Below the pieces are notes generated by a model. That model worked only from the letters and a program-made list of their open reading frames with translations, was not told the origin of the DNA and did not search any database. Below, in pieces: positions 25,754-34,461 of a stretch of 64,000 nucleotides of DNA (positions within the stretch are counted from its first letter, which is position 1; each line of letters starts with the position of its first letter). Both the position numbers and the translations under genes were made by a program. Source of the stretch: Calothrix membranacea FACHB-236 (GTDB taxonomy: Bacteria > Cyanobacteriota > Cyanobacteriia > Cyanobacteriales > Nostocaceae); the NCBI RefSeq assembly GCF_014696315.1, contig NZ_JACJPX010000043.1:1-64000 (forward strand), written 5' to 3'.

Positions 25754-26722
25754 ATGGTAGAAAAAACTACACGGCGTAATTTTTTACTTACTAGCGTGGC
25801 TGTAGCGAGCGGTGTTGTGGGCGCACATACTTTGCAACAGGAAACTTCTAATGCTGCTCAATCAACCGCTACAATGCCAGAACGAGTTCTAGGACGCACT
25901 GGTGTAAAAGTTCCTATCTTTGGATTGGGAGGTGCGGGTACAAAAACACCACTAGATAAAAAAGATAGAGAAGCTGATGCTTTGGCCATAATTCAAAGAG
26001 CGTTTGAACTCGGTATTCGTTATTTTGATACTGCTGCTAGCTACGGAGAGAATGAAATTTATTTGGGAAAAGTGCTACCATCTCACCGCTCCGAAATATT
26101 TTTAGCTAGTAAGACTTTTAAAAAAGATAGGGATGGCGCTTGGCGAGAATTGGAGCGTTCTCTTAAACGGCTCAATACCAATTATCTAGACTTATGGCAG
26201 TTACATAGCGTTGCTTTACCCGAACATGTGCAGCAAATCTTTGCCAGCAATGGTGCAATTAAAGCTTTACAAGAGGCTCAAGAGCAGAAAATTGTCCGGT
26301 TTGTTGGTGTTACAGGACACCGCGAACCAGATGTCATAGTTGAAGCTTTGCGTCGCTATCCCTTCCATACCACCCTGATTCCCGTAAACCCCGCAGATAA
26401 ACACCATCCACGCCCTTACTTTCCCTCCGTTTTACCATTAGCTCGGCAAAAAAATTTCGGTGTAATCGCCATGAAAGTACCTGCTTACGGGAAGTTGTTC
26501 CAATCAGGTGCTTTAACAGGAATGCAGCAAGCAATGGGTTATGCTTTATCCCAACAAGGCGTACATTGTTGCGTGATTTCTGTAGATGATGTGCAGCAAT
26601 TAGAAGAAAATGTCAAAGTAGCTCGTGCCTTTGAGCAACTGAGCAATAGCCAACTCGCAGAGATTGAAAAACGCACAGCTAAAATTTGGCAGGACAGCAC
26701 ATTCTATCGTGCTTGGGGTTAA
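25754..26722 (+). CDS. aldo/keto reductase with Tat signal
   Basis: The product from the ATG at 25754 (322 residues) begins MVEKTTRRNFLLTSVAVASGVVG, a twin-arginine export signal (TTRRNFL). Export of a folded, cofactor-loaded enzyme to the periplasm, or tethering by the uncleaved signal, is therefore expected. The reductase domain starts at MPERVLGRTGVKVPIFGLGG. The catalytic tetrad is visible: Asp in FDTAASYGENE, Tyr of the same motif, Lys in FLASKTF and His in DLWQLHS. It resembles the AKR families common in cyanobacteria whose substrates are unknown. An ABC transporter gene follows 96 bases downstream on the same strand. Confidence 0.9.
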   Translation: MVEKTTRRNFLLTSVAVASGVVGAHTLQQETSNAAQSTATMPERVLGRTGVKVPIFGLGGAGTKTPLDKKDREADALAIIQRAFELGIRYFDTAASYGENEIYLGKVLPSHRSEIFLASKTFKKDRDGAWRELERSLKRLNTNYLDLWQLHSVALPEHVQQIFASNGAIKALQEAQEQKIVRFVGVTGHREPDVIVEALRRYPFHTTLIPVNPADKHHPRPYFPSVLPLARQKNFGVIAMKVPAYGKLFQSGALTGMQQAMGYALSQQGVHCCVISVDDVQQLEENVKVARAFEQLSNSQLAEIEKRTAKIWQDSTFYRAWG

Positions 26723-26818
26723 TACAGCCGCAGTAATTGTTTAAATATCCAAATACATCATTGTACTTCGTGCAAGTACAAAATAACTTGTTCGTTGAAT
26801 ATACATTAATTATGTAAT

Positions 26819-28525
26819 ATGGCAAATTATTTTGCGGTAATAAATCCGAAAAAGTATCTAAATAATAAATTGCAGTTTTTTCATAAATTTTGGGCAATTG
26901 CTAAACTTTACTGGTTTAGTAATGAAAAATGGGGTGCAATATTTTCTATTTTATTGCTTTTAGCATTGTTGCAATTTTCCACACAGTTGAATGTCATTGC
27001 CAACACTCAGGAAGGTAATTTTATTTCTGCTCTCGCAGCGAAAGATACTCAGAGGTTTTGGACAAGTATAGGCATATTTGTCAGCTTACGGGTTTTCTTA
27101 GTTATCTTAAGAGTTTGCTACAATTATGTCCGATTTAAACCTATCTTAGCTTGGCGGTTGTGGTTGACTAATTATTTTATTGGTGAATATTTAAATAAAC
27201 GTTCTTTTTATGAAATCAATAATTTCCAAAAAGAACTTGATAACCCAGATCAGCGTATAGCTGAAGATATCCAAGGCTTTACTGAAATTTCAACTGCTAT
27301 ATTTTTGGATCTTTTTAATACTTGTATACAAGTTATGGCTTTTAGTGGAGTTCTCTGGGGAATTTCACCCACTCTGATGATTTTTTTAGTCATTTATGCT
27401 GGTACTGGTACTCTAATATCAATTGGTTTCTTTGGAAAAAGACTAGTTCACATTAATGTCGAACAGCAGAAAAAAGAAGGTAATTTTCGTTTTGGTTTAG
27501 TCCGCCTGAGGGAGAACGCTGAATCAGTAGCTTTTTATCGCGGAGAAGCACAAGAAATAAACTTGCTCCAATCTTTATTTAAGCAAGTGTTTAATAATTT
27601 CATTACTTGGATAATTTGGCAACAAGTATACTTCGGTGCTTTCATTAGAGCTTATGATATTATTCCTCCAATTCTACCCGCATTGGTTTTAGCTCCCAAG
27701 GTTCTAGCTGGGGAATTAGAAGTTGGGAAAATTGCAGAAGCTGCAGGTGCATTTATGGCTCTTAATGGAGCTTTGTATGTGATTGTCAGAAGGTTTGAAA
27801 ATTTGACTAATTTGGGTGCGGGAATTGAGCGTTTATTTGAATTTTATAATTTCTTGCAACAGCCAAAAAGAAATATTCAGAATGGGGTAACTCAGTATCA
27901 AACAATTAATACTATAGAAGATAACTGTTTAGCTATCCAAAATTTAACTTTGTATACGCCAAACTATCAAAGAATTTTATTTCATGATATTTCATTCGCA
28001 CTGCAACCAGGACAAGGACTCTTAATTAAAGGTACTAGTGGCTGTGGGAAAAGTTCTTTATTAAGAGCGATCGCCGGATTATGGGATTATGGTACAGGTA
28101 CAATTATTAGACCAAAGTTAGAGGAAATGCTTTTCTTACCTCAACGCCCTTATATGGTTTTGGGGAATCTCCGCAATCAGTTAATCTATCCTCAACTGAC
28201 TGTAAATATAACTGATGATGAACTTGAAAAAGTTTTACAACAGGTCAATCTACCAAATTTAGTGGACAGATTTGGCAGTTTTGATGTGGAAAAAGACTGG
28301 TCTGATGTACTATCTCTAGGAGAACAACAGCGTATTGCTTTTGCTCGCTTGATTATTACTAAGCCAAAGTATGTGATTCTAGATGAAGCTACTAGCGCTT
28401 TAGATATAGAAAACGAAAGAAATCTATATCAATATCTATTAGATACACAGACAACTTTTATCAGTGTCGGTCACCGTCCTACTATCTTCAAATATCATCA
28501 AATAACTTTAGAATTGATGAATTGA
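26819..28525 (+). CDS. SbmA/BacA/YddA-like ABC transporter (fused membrane and ATPase domains)
   Basis: The 568-residue half-transporter has a six-helix membrane domain of the ABC-membrane-2 (ABCD/YddA) type in residues about 25-340, including WRLWLTNYFIGEYLNKRSFYEI and NPDQRIAEDIQGFTE, which is the family signature. The ATPase domain has Walker A GTSGCGKSS, signature LSLGEQQR and Walker B YVILDEATSALD, followed by the H-loop VGHRP. It would act as a homodimer in the inner membrane. Family members import peptides or move vitamin B12, fatty acyl-CoA or unknown substrates. The signature has G-E where the canonical motif is S-G-G-E, as is usual in this subfamily. The substrate cannot be predicted. 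Confidence 0.92.
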   Translation: MANYFAVINPKKYLNNKLQFFHKFWAIAKLYWFSNEKWGAIFSILLLLALLQFSTQLNVIANTQEGNFISALAAKDTQRFWTSIGIFVSLRVFLVILRVCYNYVRFKPILAWRLWLTNYFIGEYLNKRSFYEINNFQKELDNPDQRIAEDIQGFTEISTAIFLDLFNTCIQVMAFSGVLWGISPTLMIFLVIYAGTGTLISIGFFGKRLVHINVEQQKKEGNFRFGLVRLRENAESVAFYRGEAQEINLLQSLFKQVFNNFITWIIWQQVYFGAFIRAYDIIPPILPALVLAPKVLAGELEVGKIAEAAGAFMALNGALYVIVRRFENLTNLGAGIERLFEFYNFLQQPKRNIQNGVTQYQTINTIEDNCLAIQNLTLYTPNYQRILFHDISFALQPGQGLLIKGTSGCGKSSLLRAIAGLWDYGTGTIIRPKLEEMLFLPQRPYMVLGNLRNQLIYPQLTVNITDDELEKVLQQVNLPNLVDRFGSFDVEKDWSDVLSLGEQQRIAFARLIITKPKYVILDEATSALDIENERNLYQYLLDTQTTFISVGHRPTIFKYHQITLELMN

Positions 28526-28952
28526 TAACAGGACTTACGCAACTGGTACACCAATCTTCTGGTTTAAGAGTCAACAGTCAAGGGTCAAGGGTCAAAAAAC
28601 TTGAATTTTTGACCCTTGACCCTTGACTCTGGACAGCCTCAACGAAAAAAAATGTGACACTTGCGTAAGTCCTAGATAATTTAAAAATATATTTTAAAAA
28701 TTATTTGTAGAGAAAATGTTGTAATTATAGGTATCCAGTTAATGTAAAACCCTGATCATACCTGGCTTACATGCTCTGCAGTCGAGCTTATATATAGCAT
28801 CTTGCCCGCCCAAATTATGCAATTTAAACTGGATGAACTTAAATATCAGCCTTGCACTCAAGTGCAAGGCAAAATATCAGTAAGTAGCCTCGATAAAAAA
28901 AATTCACAGGCGTTGTATAAAAGTCGGAATGAGATTTTTACTCAGCACTTTA
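28526..28952. other. intergenic region with MITE
   Basis: The region contains a 144-bp element (28530-28673) that begins five bases after the transporter stop codon. The rest (28674-28952) has no gene I would support. A 119-codon frame overlapping it on the plus strand is antisense to the SPOR gene. Confidence 0.6.
28530..28673. mobile_element. MITE-like element, family 1, complete copy
   Basis: Perfect 13-bp terminal inverted repeats, AGGACTTACGCAA and TTGCGTAAGTCCT, bound 144 bp. The interior is itself a long foldback: CAAGGGTCAAGGGTCAAAAA on one side and TTTTTGACCCTTGACCCTTG on the other. A second complete copy with a different interior is at 31354-31479. Confidence 0.85.
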
Positions 28953-29780
28953 TTACCTACCGTAATAAACTCTGGCATTACCAAATCCTAGCTCTCGTAA
29001 ATAGTCATTCCATCGTTCCGCATCCGAACGTTGGGCAAAAGGCCCTACTGCCACATGAGGCCCCAATGGTTGTTGCCTTTCCACTACAATGTCATAACGT
29101 CCAGAGTTTTGGCGAATGCGACTGGCAATATATGATAAATCTTGCGCTCTTGCAGGAATAGTTACATAGTAATAACTGGTTTGTTCTTGCCTAGCAGGCC
29201 TTCTACTAGTGTCATAAGAACGAGCAACTTCCTGCCCATTCGATTTGATAATTCTTGCGCCATTGATTCCGCTTAATTCTAGTTCTCTCACACGTTGCTG
29301 GGCATTAGCTTGTCTGCTAAAAGCTCCCGACTGGATAACAGCACGTCCATTGAAATTGCGGATATAAGCACTGCGTTCCAGCTGACGTATGCGTTGTAAT
29401 TGCTGGTAATCATTACCATCAACATATACTATGTAGCGCTCGGCACTCCAACTATAGGAAGTAGCTTGCACTGTTTGATAAGGTCGAGAGATTTGATTAT
29501 ATTGATTAACCCTCACTTTAGGTGAGGGCTGAAATTTTGGATTATATGTATTCCAGGGTGTTGCTTGTGTTTTTATTCGTGGCGGATTATAAGGAATAGT
29601 TTGGAAATTGGGTGGAGGTGGTAAAGTATTAACCACCGTTCGTTCTGCTAGTAAAAAGTGACCTTTGGGAGTTTGTGCTTGTACTGGAGTTGTCGAGTCG
29701 GGGAGTAATGCCAAGCATCCTCCCAGGAAAAAAGGCACAATAGGAAATGCAATCAGTTGATCTGGTATTTGTTTGGACAT
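28953..29780 (-). CDS. secreted SPOR-domain protein
   Basis: The 275-residue product has a hydrophobic N-terminus (about 6-35) that fits a signal peptide or lipoprotein-like signal (PIVPFFLGGCLALL). A long proline-, asparagine- and threonine-rich linker (about 45-110) follows, then two SPOR-like modules. The first has YIVYVDGNDYQQLQRIRQ and AVIQSGAFSRQANAQQRVRELE; the second has YYVTIPARAQDLSYIASRI and VAVGPFAQRSDAERWNDYLRELG. SPOR domains bind denuded septal peptidoglycan, so a role at the cell wall or septum is likely. The ATG at 29780 is preferred over an upstream TTG. Confidence 0.85.
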   Translation of the reverse strand: MSKQIPDQLIAFPIVPFFLGGCLALLPDSTTPVQAQTPKGHFLLAERTVVNTLPPPPNFQTIPYNPPRIKTQATPWNTYNPKFQPSPKVRVNQYNQISRPYQTVQATSYSWSAERYIVYVDGNDYQQLQRIRQLERSAYIRNFNGRAVIQSGAFSRQANAQQRVRELELSGINGARIIKSNGQEVARSYDTSRRPARQEQTSYYYVTIPARAQDLSYIASRIRQNSGRYDIVVERQQPLGPHVAVGPFAQRSDAERWNDYLRELGFGNARVYYGR

Positions 29781-30209
29781 AGTAGTAACAGGTGTTCTCA
29801 ATAATTTCCTTGGGAAATAGAGCCGTCTGTCGTAGCACCTACATCAGTGTTAACTTAGAAAGTTTTTTTCCGGCTGAGTGGCATTGCATAGGTTTCCACA
29901 AAATCTGGAATATTTAGTATTAACGCTGAATAAGAAATAAAAGCTAAGGACTGGAGGCTAGAGTGAGTGGATTTTTATCCTTGAGATTGCATAGGGAGCC
30001 AAAAATCAAAATCTCAAATTTGGTTATTATTACTTATATATCCTGAAGTGCTTATATAGCAAGGCTTTTAAGTTATATATGCTACAATTTAAGATAATCA
30101 GGCTGCATGGCATGGATTTTAATACCGCAAAACCTGCGTTTGATGTTTAGCATTAATGTGATGAGCAGGCACTAGCCTCATAATCTGGCCTCATAAATAT
30201 TTAAAGGAT
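29781..30209. other. divergent intergenic region, nothing identified
   Basis: This 429-base spacer between the SPOR gene and mnmA must hold promoters for both. I see no clear conserved motif, RNA gene or repeat. It is AT-rich, with a loose TATATAGC/GCTA foldback near 30053-30085. Confidence 0.4.
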
Positions 30210-31265
30210 ATGAAAAAAGTCGTCGTTGGTCTTTCCGGTGGCGTTGACAGTTCCGCCGCTGCTGCAATCCTACACAATCAGGGCTATGAAGTTGTTGGTT
30301 TGACCCTTTGGCTAATGAAAGGCAAAGGTCAATGTTGCTCTGAAGGAATGATCGACGCGGCTAATATCTGCGAACAATTGGGTATTCCCCATCAAGTTGT
30401 TGATATTCGCGATGTCTTTCAGACAAATATTGTCGATTACCTGGTGTCTGGTTACAGCGCTGGGATCACACCTTTACCTTGTTCGCAGTGCAATAAAACG
30501 GTGAAATTTGGCCCAATGGTGCAGTATGCACGTGAACAACTCGGATGCGATCGCATCGCTACGGGTCATTATGCCCGCATTAACTATGATCAAACTACTG
30601 GACGCTATCAACTTTTAAGAGCTGTTGACCGTAATAAAGACCAATCCTACTTCCTCTACGATTTGTCGCAAGATTTACTAGCAGCTACCGTATTTCCTCT
30701 AGGTGAAATGCAAAAGGCTGACACCCGCCGGATTGCTGCTGAATACAGTCTTGCAACTGCCGACAAACCAGAAAGCCAGGATTTATGCTTAGTAGAAAGC
30801 AACGGTTCCATGCGGGCATTTTTAGATAAATATCTCGCCCCGAAAACAGGCGATATTGTCGATACAGCCGGTAAAGTTTTGGGACAGCATGATGGTGTCC
30901 ATCATTACACTATTGGGCAACGTAAAGGTTTAGGAATTGCTGCCGCTGAACCACTGTATGTGATTGAATTAGATGCAGTTAATAATAGGGTTGTAGTAGG
31001 CGATCGCACTAAAGCCACCCAACCAGAATGCACCGTTAATCGGGTAAATTGGGTTTCTATTGCTGAACCATCAGCCCCCATTCACGCTGAAGTACAAATT
31101 CGCTATCGTTCCCAACCCACTCCAGTCACAGTAATTCCCTTAGAAAACTCCCGCGTCCGTCTAGTGTTTGATGAACCACAGTTCAGCATCACCCCTGGAC
31201 AAGCTGCGGTGTGGTACGAAGGCGAGAAAGTCTTAGGCGGCGGAATTATTGAGCAGTTTACCTAA
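30210..31265 (+). CDS. mnmA: tRNA-specific 2-thiouridylase MnmA
   Basis: The enzyme activates U34 of Lys, Glu and Gln tRNAs with ATP and inserts sulfur, giving 2-thiouridine. The 351-residue product has the PP-loop SGGVDSS (9-15), the nucleophilic Cys91 in PLPCSQCNK, the partner Cys193 in ESQDLCLVE, and [17 protein letters not shown] and IGQRKGLG, all standard for the family. The length is slightly below the 360-380 typical of proteobacterial proteins but normal for cyanobacteria. The gene stands alone and is followed by a strong intrinsic terminator. Confidence 0.97.
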   Translation: MKKVVVGLSGGVDSSAAAAILHNQGYEVVGLTLWLMKGKGQCCSEGMIDAANICEQLGIPHQVVDIRDVFQTNIVDYLVSGYSAGITPLPCSQCNKTVKFGPMVQYAREQLGCDRIATGHYARINYDQTTGRYQLLRAVDRNKDQSYFLYDLSQDLLAATVFPLGEMQKADTRRIAAEYSLATADKPESQDLCLVESNGSMRAFLDKYLAPKTGDIVDTAGKVLGQHDGVHHYTIGQRKGLGIAAAEPLYVIELDAVNNRVVVGDRTKATQPECTVNRVNWVSIAEPSAPIHAEVQIRYRSQPTPVTVIPLENSRVRLVFDEPQFSITPGQAAVWYEGEKVLGGGIIEQFT

Positions 31266-31321
31266 AGCCTGAGATTGTAAGTAGATAACGTCCAAACATT
31301 AATCATATAACTCTTGTGGAG

Positions 31322-31342
31322 TGGGCAGAAAAGCCCATTTTT
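31322..31342 (+). terminator. intrinsic terminator of mnmA
   Basis: TGGGC, six-base loop AGAAAA, GCCCA, then TTTTT lies 56 bases after the mnmA stop codon: a short GC-rich stem followed at once by a T-tract. Confidence 0.8.
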
Positions 31343-31353
31343 CTTATTTATGC

Positions 31354-31479
31354 AGGACTTACGCAAGCAAAATTTGTCATTGCGACCGGAACGTAGTGAA
31401 GGGAAGCAATCCCATAATTTTACGTCATTACGAGCGTAGCGACGTAATGACGTAATTCCGTGGCTTTTGCGTAAGTCCT
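31354..31479. mobile_element. MITE-like element, family 1, complete copy
   Basis: The same 13-bp perfect terminal inverted repeats as at 28530-28673 bound 126 bp. The interior contains TTTGTCATTGCGACCGGAAC near the left end and a nested ACGTCATTACG/CGTAATGACGT palindrome. The left 41 bases recur at 16405-16445. The spacer 31266-31574 otherwise holds only the mnmA terminator. Confidence 0.85.
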
Positions 31480-31574
31480 ATTATGGATATTGCAAATATT
31501 CTCCTCAAGGGTACTAGTCGTAAATAAGCAACATTAGTTAATTTAAAAAAGTATTGACAAAAATATATGCCTTT

Positions 31575-32117
31575 ATGGTTCGTATAAATAAAATCAAACT
31601 AAATTGGCTATTTATCATATTATTTTTAACTGGCAGTATTGCCTTATTTACTAACAATGCGTCCTTCGGAGATACATCTTCTAATCGGTTAGCCAAAGCT
31701 CAAAAAAAGTGGAATGATCAGAATATTTCGCATTATCGTTTAACGCTTAATTACTCTTCCCATAATAATTGTCAGCAAGAAATAGAAATTAAGAATGAAA
31801 AAGTAATTGCTGTCAAGCAAAATAATTGCTCTACCATACCCGCACAGACAATTACCGAATTGTTCCAAGAAATTCAATCTTCAGAGGATGGCACAAAATG
31901 CGGCCCGAATGGATGCGCCTGTGATGGGCCAGTTGATATTCATGCCAAATACGATGCTCAATATGGATATCCGCATCAATTAGAGATGGAATTAGCATCA
32001 AATAAACGTTGGCAATATTTAGATTACTGGCGCAACCAGATGCAGGGTTTACCTTGTACAATGATTGGCTTTATTAATCAAAAAATTACTGTTACTAACT
32101 TTACACCTCTTCAGTAA
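31575..32117 (+). CDS. secreted DUF6174-like protein
   Basis: The 180-residue product starts with a signal peptide (KLNWLFIILFLTGSIALF). The mature part begins RLAKAQKKWNDQNISHYRLTLNYSSHNNCQQEIEIKNEKVIAV, the usual opening of DUF6174: a helix followed by a strand pair with a conserved W and YR. Later there are clustered cysteines, CGPNGCACDGP, and a final Cys in LPCTMIG, so disulfides in the periplasm are likely. The function of the family is unknown. The ATG at 31575 has no strong Shine-Dalgarno sequence; a TTG 21 bases upstream is a weaker alternative. Confidence 0.75.
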   Translation: MVRINKIKLNWLFIILFLTGSIALFTNNASFGDTSSNRLAKAQKKWNDQNISHYRLTLNYSSHNNCQQEIEIKNEKVIAVKQNNCSTIPAQTITELFQEIQSSEDGTKCGPNGCACDGPVDIHAKYDAQYGYPHQLEMELASNKRWQYLDYWRNQMQGLPCTMIGFINQKITVTNFTPLQ

Positions 32118-32330
32118 GAGTGATTCATGATTAGTAATTATTACTTCATTCAGCGTAAAAAAAAATGAAATAAATAGGTAAGGGTGCAAAAATTTTGTAC
32201 CTTACAATAATTGCTAGAGAGCCAATTAATCCAGTACTACATTTTTCAGTATTCAATACCACTTGACAAAGGGGAGCAAAATACTGAAATATAGCGTCAT
32301 AAATAGTTGCAACTATTTAAGTGTTCACCG

Positions 32331-33737
32331 ATGTACAAGGGTTTTTCGGCTAAGCTACCTCTGCTGTTGACATTCTGTTTATTTACTAGCTTTTTACCTG
32401 CCTCTGGCTCAATTGTATGTCCAGCATTTGCTCATGGGGAATATGGGAAAGGTGGTAAGAATTATGGCACAGATGGTAATACAGGAAGTGATGGGCGAAC
32501 AGGAAGAAATGGGCGCGACGGGCAAAACCAAACTATCTTTGTAGATGGTTCTCCTGTGAATCTCAATCTTGCTGGAGAAAACGGTGAAGATGGAGAAGAC
32601 GGCCGACGCGGAAGTAAGGCTGACTGCGGTTACAAACATGAAAACGTCAACCGTGATATTAATGCACCCAGTGGCGGGAATGGTGGCGATGGTGGTAGAG
32701 GTGGAGATGGCGGAAACGGCGGTTCTATCACAGCCTATTACACTAATTTGTCCGACTTGCGGCAAGTTTTAATTCGCGCTACTGGAGGCGAAGGCGGACG
32801 CGGTGGACGTGGTGGTAATGGTGGTAGAGGTTGCAATTGTCGTGTACGCAGTTGGGAAGTCAAAAGTTGTACGGGAACCCCTGGAAGCTCTGATTACAAA
32901 TGTACGGATAAAGTTTACCGATGCAATGATGGCAGAGATGGGCATTATGGTAGCGATGGTAGCGATGGTAGACAAGGACGCTTAGGGACTTTAAGTATTA
33001 TTCAGGGTAAAGAATCCTTAGCGGGCGATTTACCAACTTTGCAAGCGGCTGTTACAGAACTGGCTGGGAAACAATTTAACCTTTCCAAGAATAAATGGAA
33101 TATTCGCAACGGGGCTGCGTCTTTACTTGCGCCTGGCTCAGTAATTGCCGATGAATATCGCGAATTTGATCGCCGTTTGGAAGGGACTTTTCAGCTAAAT
33201 TGGCAAGAGAAGCAACCCATCAGCAGTTTTGGAAATCCCGTAGCTACCTTGAATTTAAATGATAGTAAGGAAGTAGAAATTACTTTTCCAGAAGACTTGT
33301 GGGTTGATGGTAGCAGTCAGACTACAACTAATTTGACAACATTTACAGTCAAGAATGCAATTCCTAAGCAAGACGTGACGCGGTTAGCCGTGGCAGAATT
33401 TGTTGGTGCAGAACAAGATCTCAATTTAAAAATTGTAGATTTGGCAGCAAAATCTCAAGCAATTCAGACTCAGTTTCGCGTAAAATTCCAGGCAAAGGAT
33501 AATTCCTCTGGTTTGTCCGATTACCGAACTGTATACGAAGGTGATATACCTGCGGAACTGGTCAGCCGAGACTATAACCGTTTTACCTTGGCGTTAGGTA
33601 AGTTGCCAATGTCTCGTCCTGTGGATCTGACTCCAGGTGTAAATGTTGATATAGAGGTTGTCGCTACTCGTTCTTTAGGTGGACGTTCAGCGAAGCAAAG
33701 CATTAATTGGCAAGGTGCTATCCGCAGAGGTAGGTAA
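32331..33737 (+). CDS. secreted collagen-like glycine-repeat protein
   Basis: The 468-residue product has a signal peptide ending near PAFAHG. Residues about 32-215 contain Gly-X-Y and Gly-Gly-X tracts (GTDGNTGSDGRTGRNGRDG, GENGEDGEDGRRG, GGNGGDGGRGGDGGNGG, GRDGHYGSDGSDGRQG) interrupted by two cysteine-containing segments (CGYKH; CNCRVRSWEVKSC). The C-terminal 250 residues are non-repetitive and look beta-rich (ADEYREFDRRLEGTFQLNW; VATLNLNDSKEVEITFPEDLW). It could be an extracellular matrix or sheath protein, with the glycine region as stalk and the C-terminal part as head. Whether the interrupted GXY tracts form a triple helix is uncertain. Confidence 0.8.
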   Translation: MYKGFSAKLPLLLTFCLFTSFLPASGSIVCPAFAHGEYGKGGKNYGTDGNTGSDGRTGRNGRDGQNQTIFVDGSPVNLNLAGENGEDGEDGRRGSKADCGYKHENVNRDINAPSGGNGGDGGRGGDGGNGGSITAYYTNLSDLRQVLIRATGGEGGRGGRGGNGGRGCNCRVRSWEVKSCTGTPGSSDYKCTDKVYRCNDGRDGHYGSDGSDGRQGRLGTLSIIQGKESLAGDLPTLQAAVTELAGKQFNLSKNKWNIRNGAASLLAPGSVIADEYREFDRRLEGTFQLNWQEKQPISSFGNPVATLNLNDSKEVEITFPEDLWVDGSSQTTTNLTTFTVKNAIPKQDVTRLAVAEFVGAEQDLNLKIVDLAAKSQAIQTQFRVKFQAKDNSSGLSDYRTVYEGDIPAELVSRDYNRFTLALGKLPMSRPVDLTPGVNVDIEVVATRSLGGRSAKQSINWQGAIRRGR

Positions 33738-33947
33738 TAGTGCTGCTGAGGGTAAGCTTAACCATTTAATTTGCACATTGAAGGGATCAGGGGGCAATAG
33801 AAGCGTGCTATGAATCCCCTTGCCGGAGTTGCTAAAGAATGCTATTTGGACTCGGAGTTTGCCCTGCTAATATATATCTCCACAGTAGAAGCCGCAAAGC
33901 ATACGAGCAAGTTATAATTCTCTTGCGGAGAGACGTAACAAAAATTT

Positions 33948-34274
33948 ATGAGTAACCCCCTTTTGCAAGCCTTTTTTGTCGGTAGAGCAGTCGCTGAAGT
34001 AGTCAACGAACGCTTAGAGGTCGCTTTGACTGATGCTTTAAGTGAAATTGGTAAGTTTGACGCTGAAGCTAGAGAACAGTTACGCCAGTTCACAGATGAA
34101 GTACTAGAACGGGCAAATCGTGCTGCTGAGGCTGCTGGTACTGGTCAATCTACTACAGTACGTGGGCCTAGCGGTTCTGACCCTGTTGACTTGCAAGCGA
34201 TGATTGATGAACTACGAGCAGAAATCGCTCTATTACGTACCGAATTACAAAAGTATCGTAGTAGTTCGGTGTAA
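33948..34274 (+). CDS. DUF6825-like conserved cyanobacterial protein
   Basis: The 108-residue acidic protein has an N-terminal amphipathic helical half (MSNPLLQAFFVGRAVAEVVNERLEVALTDALSEIGKFDAEAREQLRQFTDEVLERANRAAEA, quoted in part by its features: VGRAVAEVV and LRQFTDEVL). It then has a Gly/Ser linker and a C-terminal coiled coil (LQAMIDELRAEIALLRTELQ). It is conserved across cyanobacteria and chloroplast relatives exist; some accounts associate the family with thylakoids. No catalytic motif is visible. It precedes the AarF kinase gene by about 190 bases. Confidence 0.75.
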   Translation: MSNPLLQAFFVGRAVAEVVNERLEVALTDALSEIGKFDAEAREQLRQFTDEVLERANRAAEAAGTGQSTTVRGPSGSDPVDLQAMIDELRAEIALLRTELQKYRSSSV

Positions 34275-34461
34275 AGGCTGCAAACAATCCACTAGGAAGC
34301 ATATTTTAGTCATTGGTCATTAGTCATTCGTCATTAGTTATTAGTCATGAGACAAATGACATCTGACAAAGGGCAAATGACATTTGATCGCAAACAGTTT
34401 AGGAATCAGAGTGTCTTTTCTTCCAAGTGATTCGGTTAAAAACCAACGGTACGCAAAAAAT

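Noticed and set aside
28802-29161. 119-codon plus-strand gene
   Set aside because: Most of it is antisense to the well-supported SPOR-domain gene and shows no recognisable protein features.
32409-32975. Reverse- and alternative-frame genes within the collagen-like gene
   Set aside because: Glycine-rich repeat coding DNA keeps other frames open; the peptides (Thr/Ile/Ala-rich or Met/Val-rich) are low-complexity shadows.
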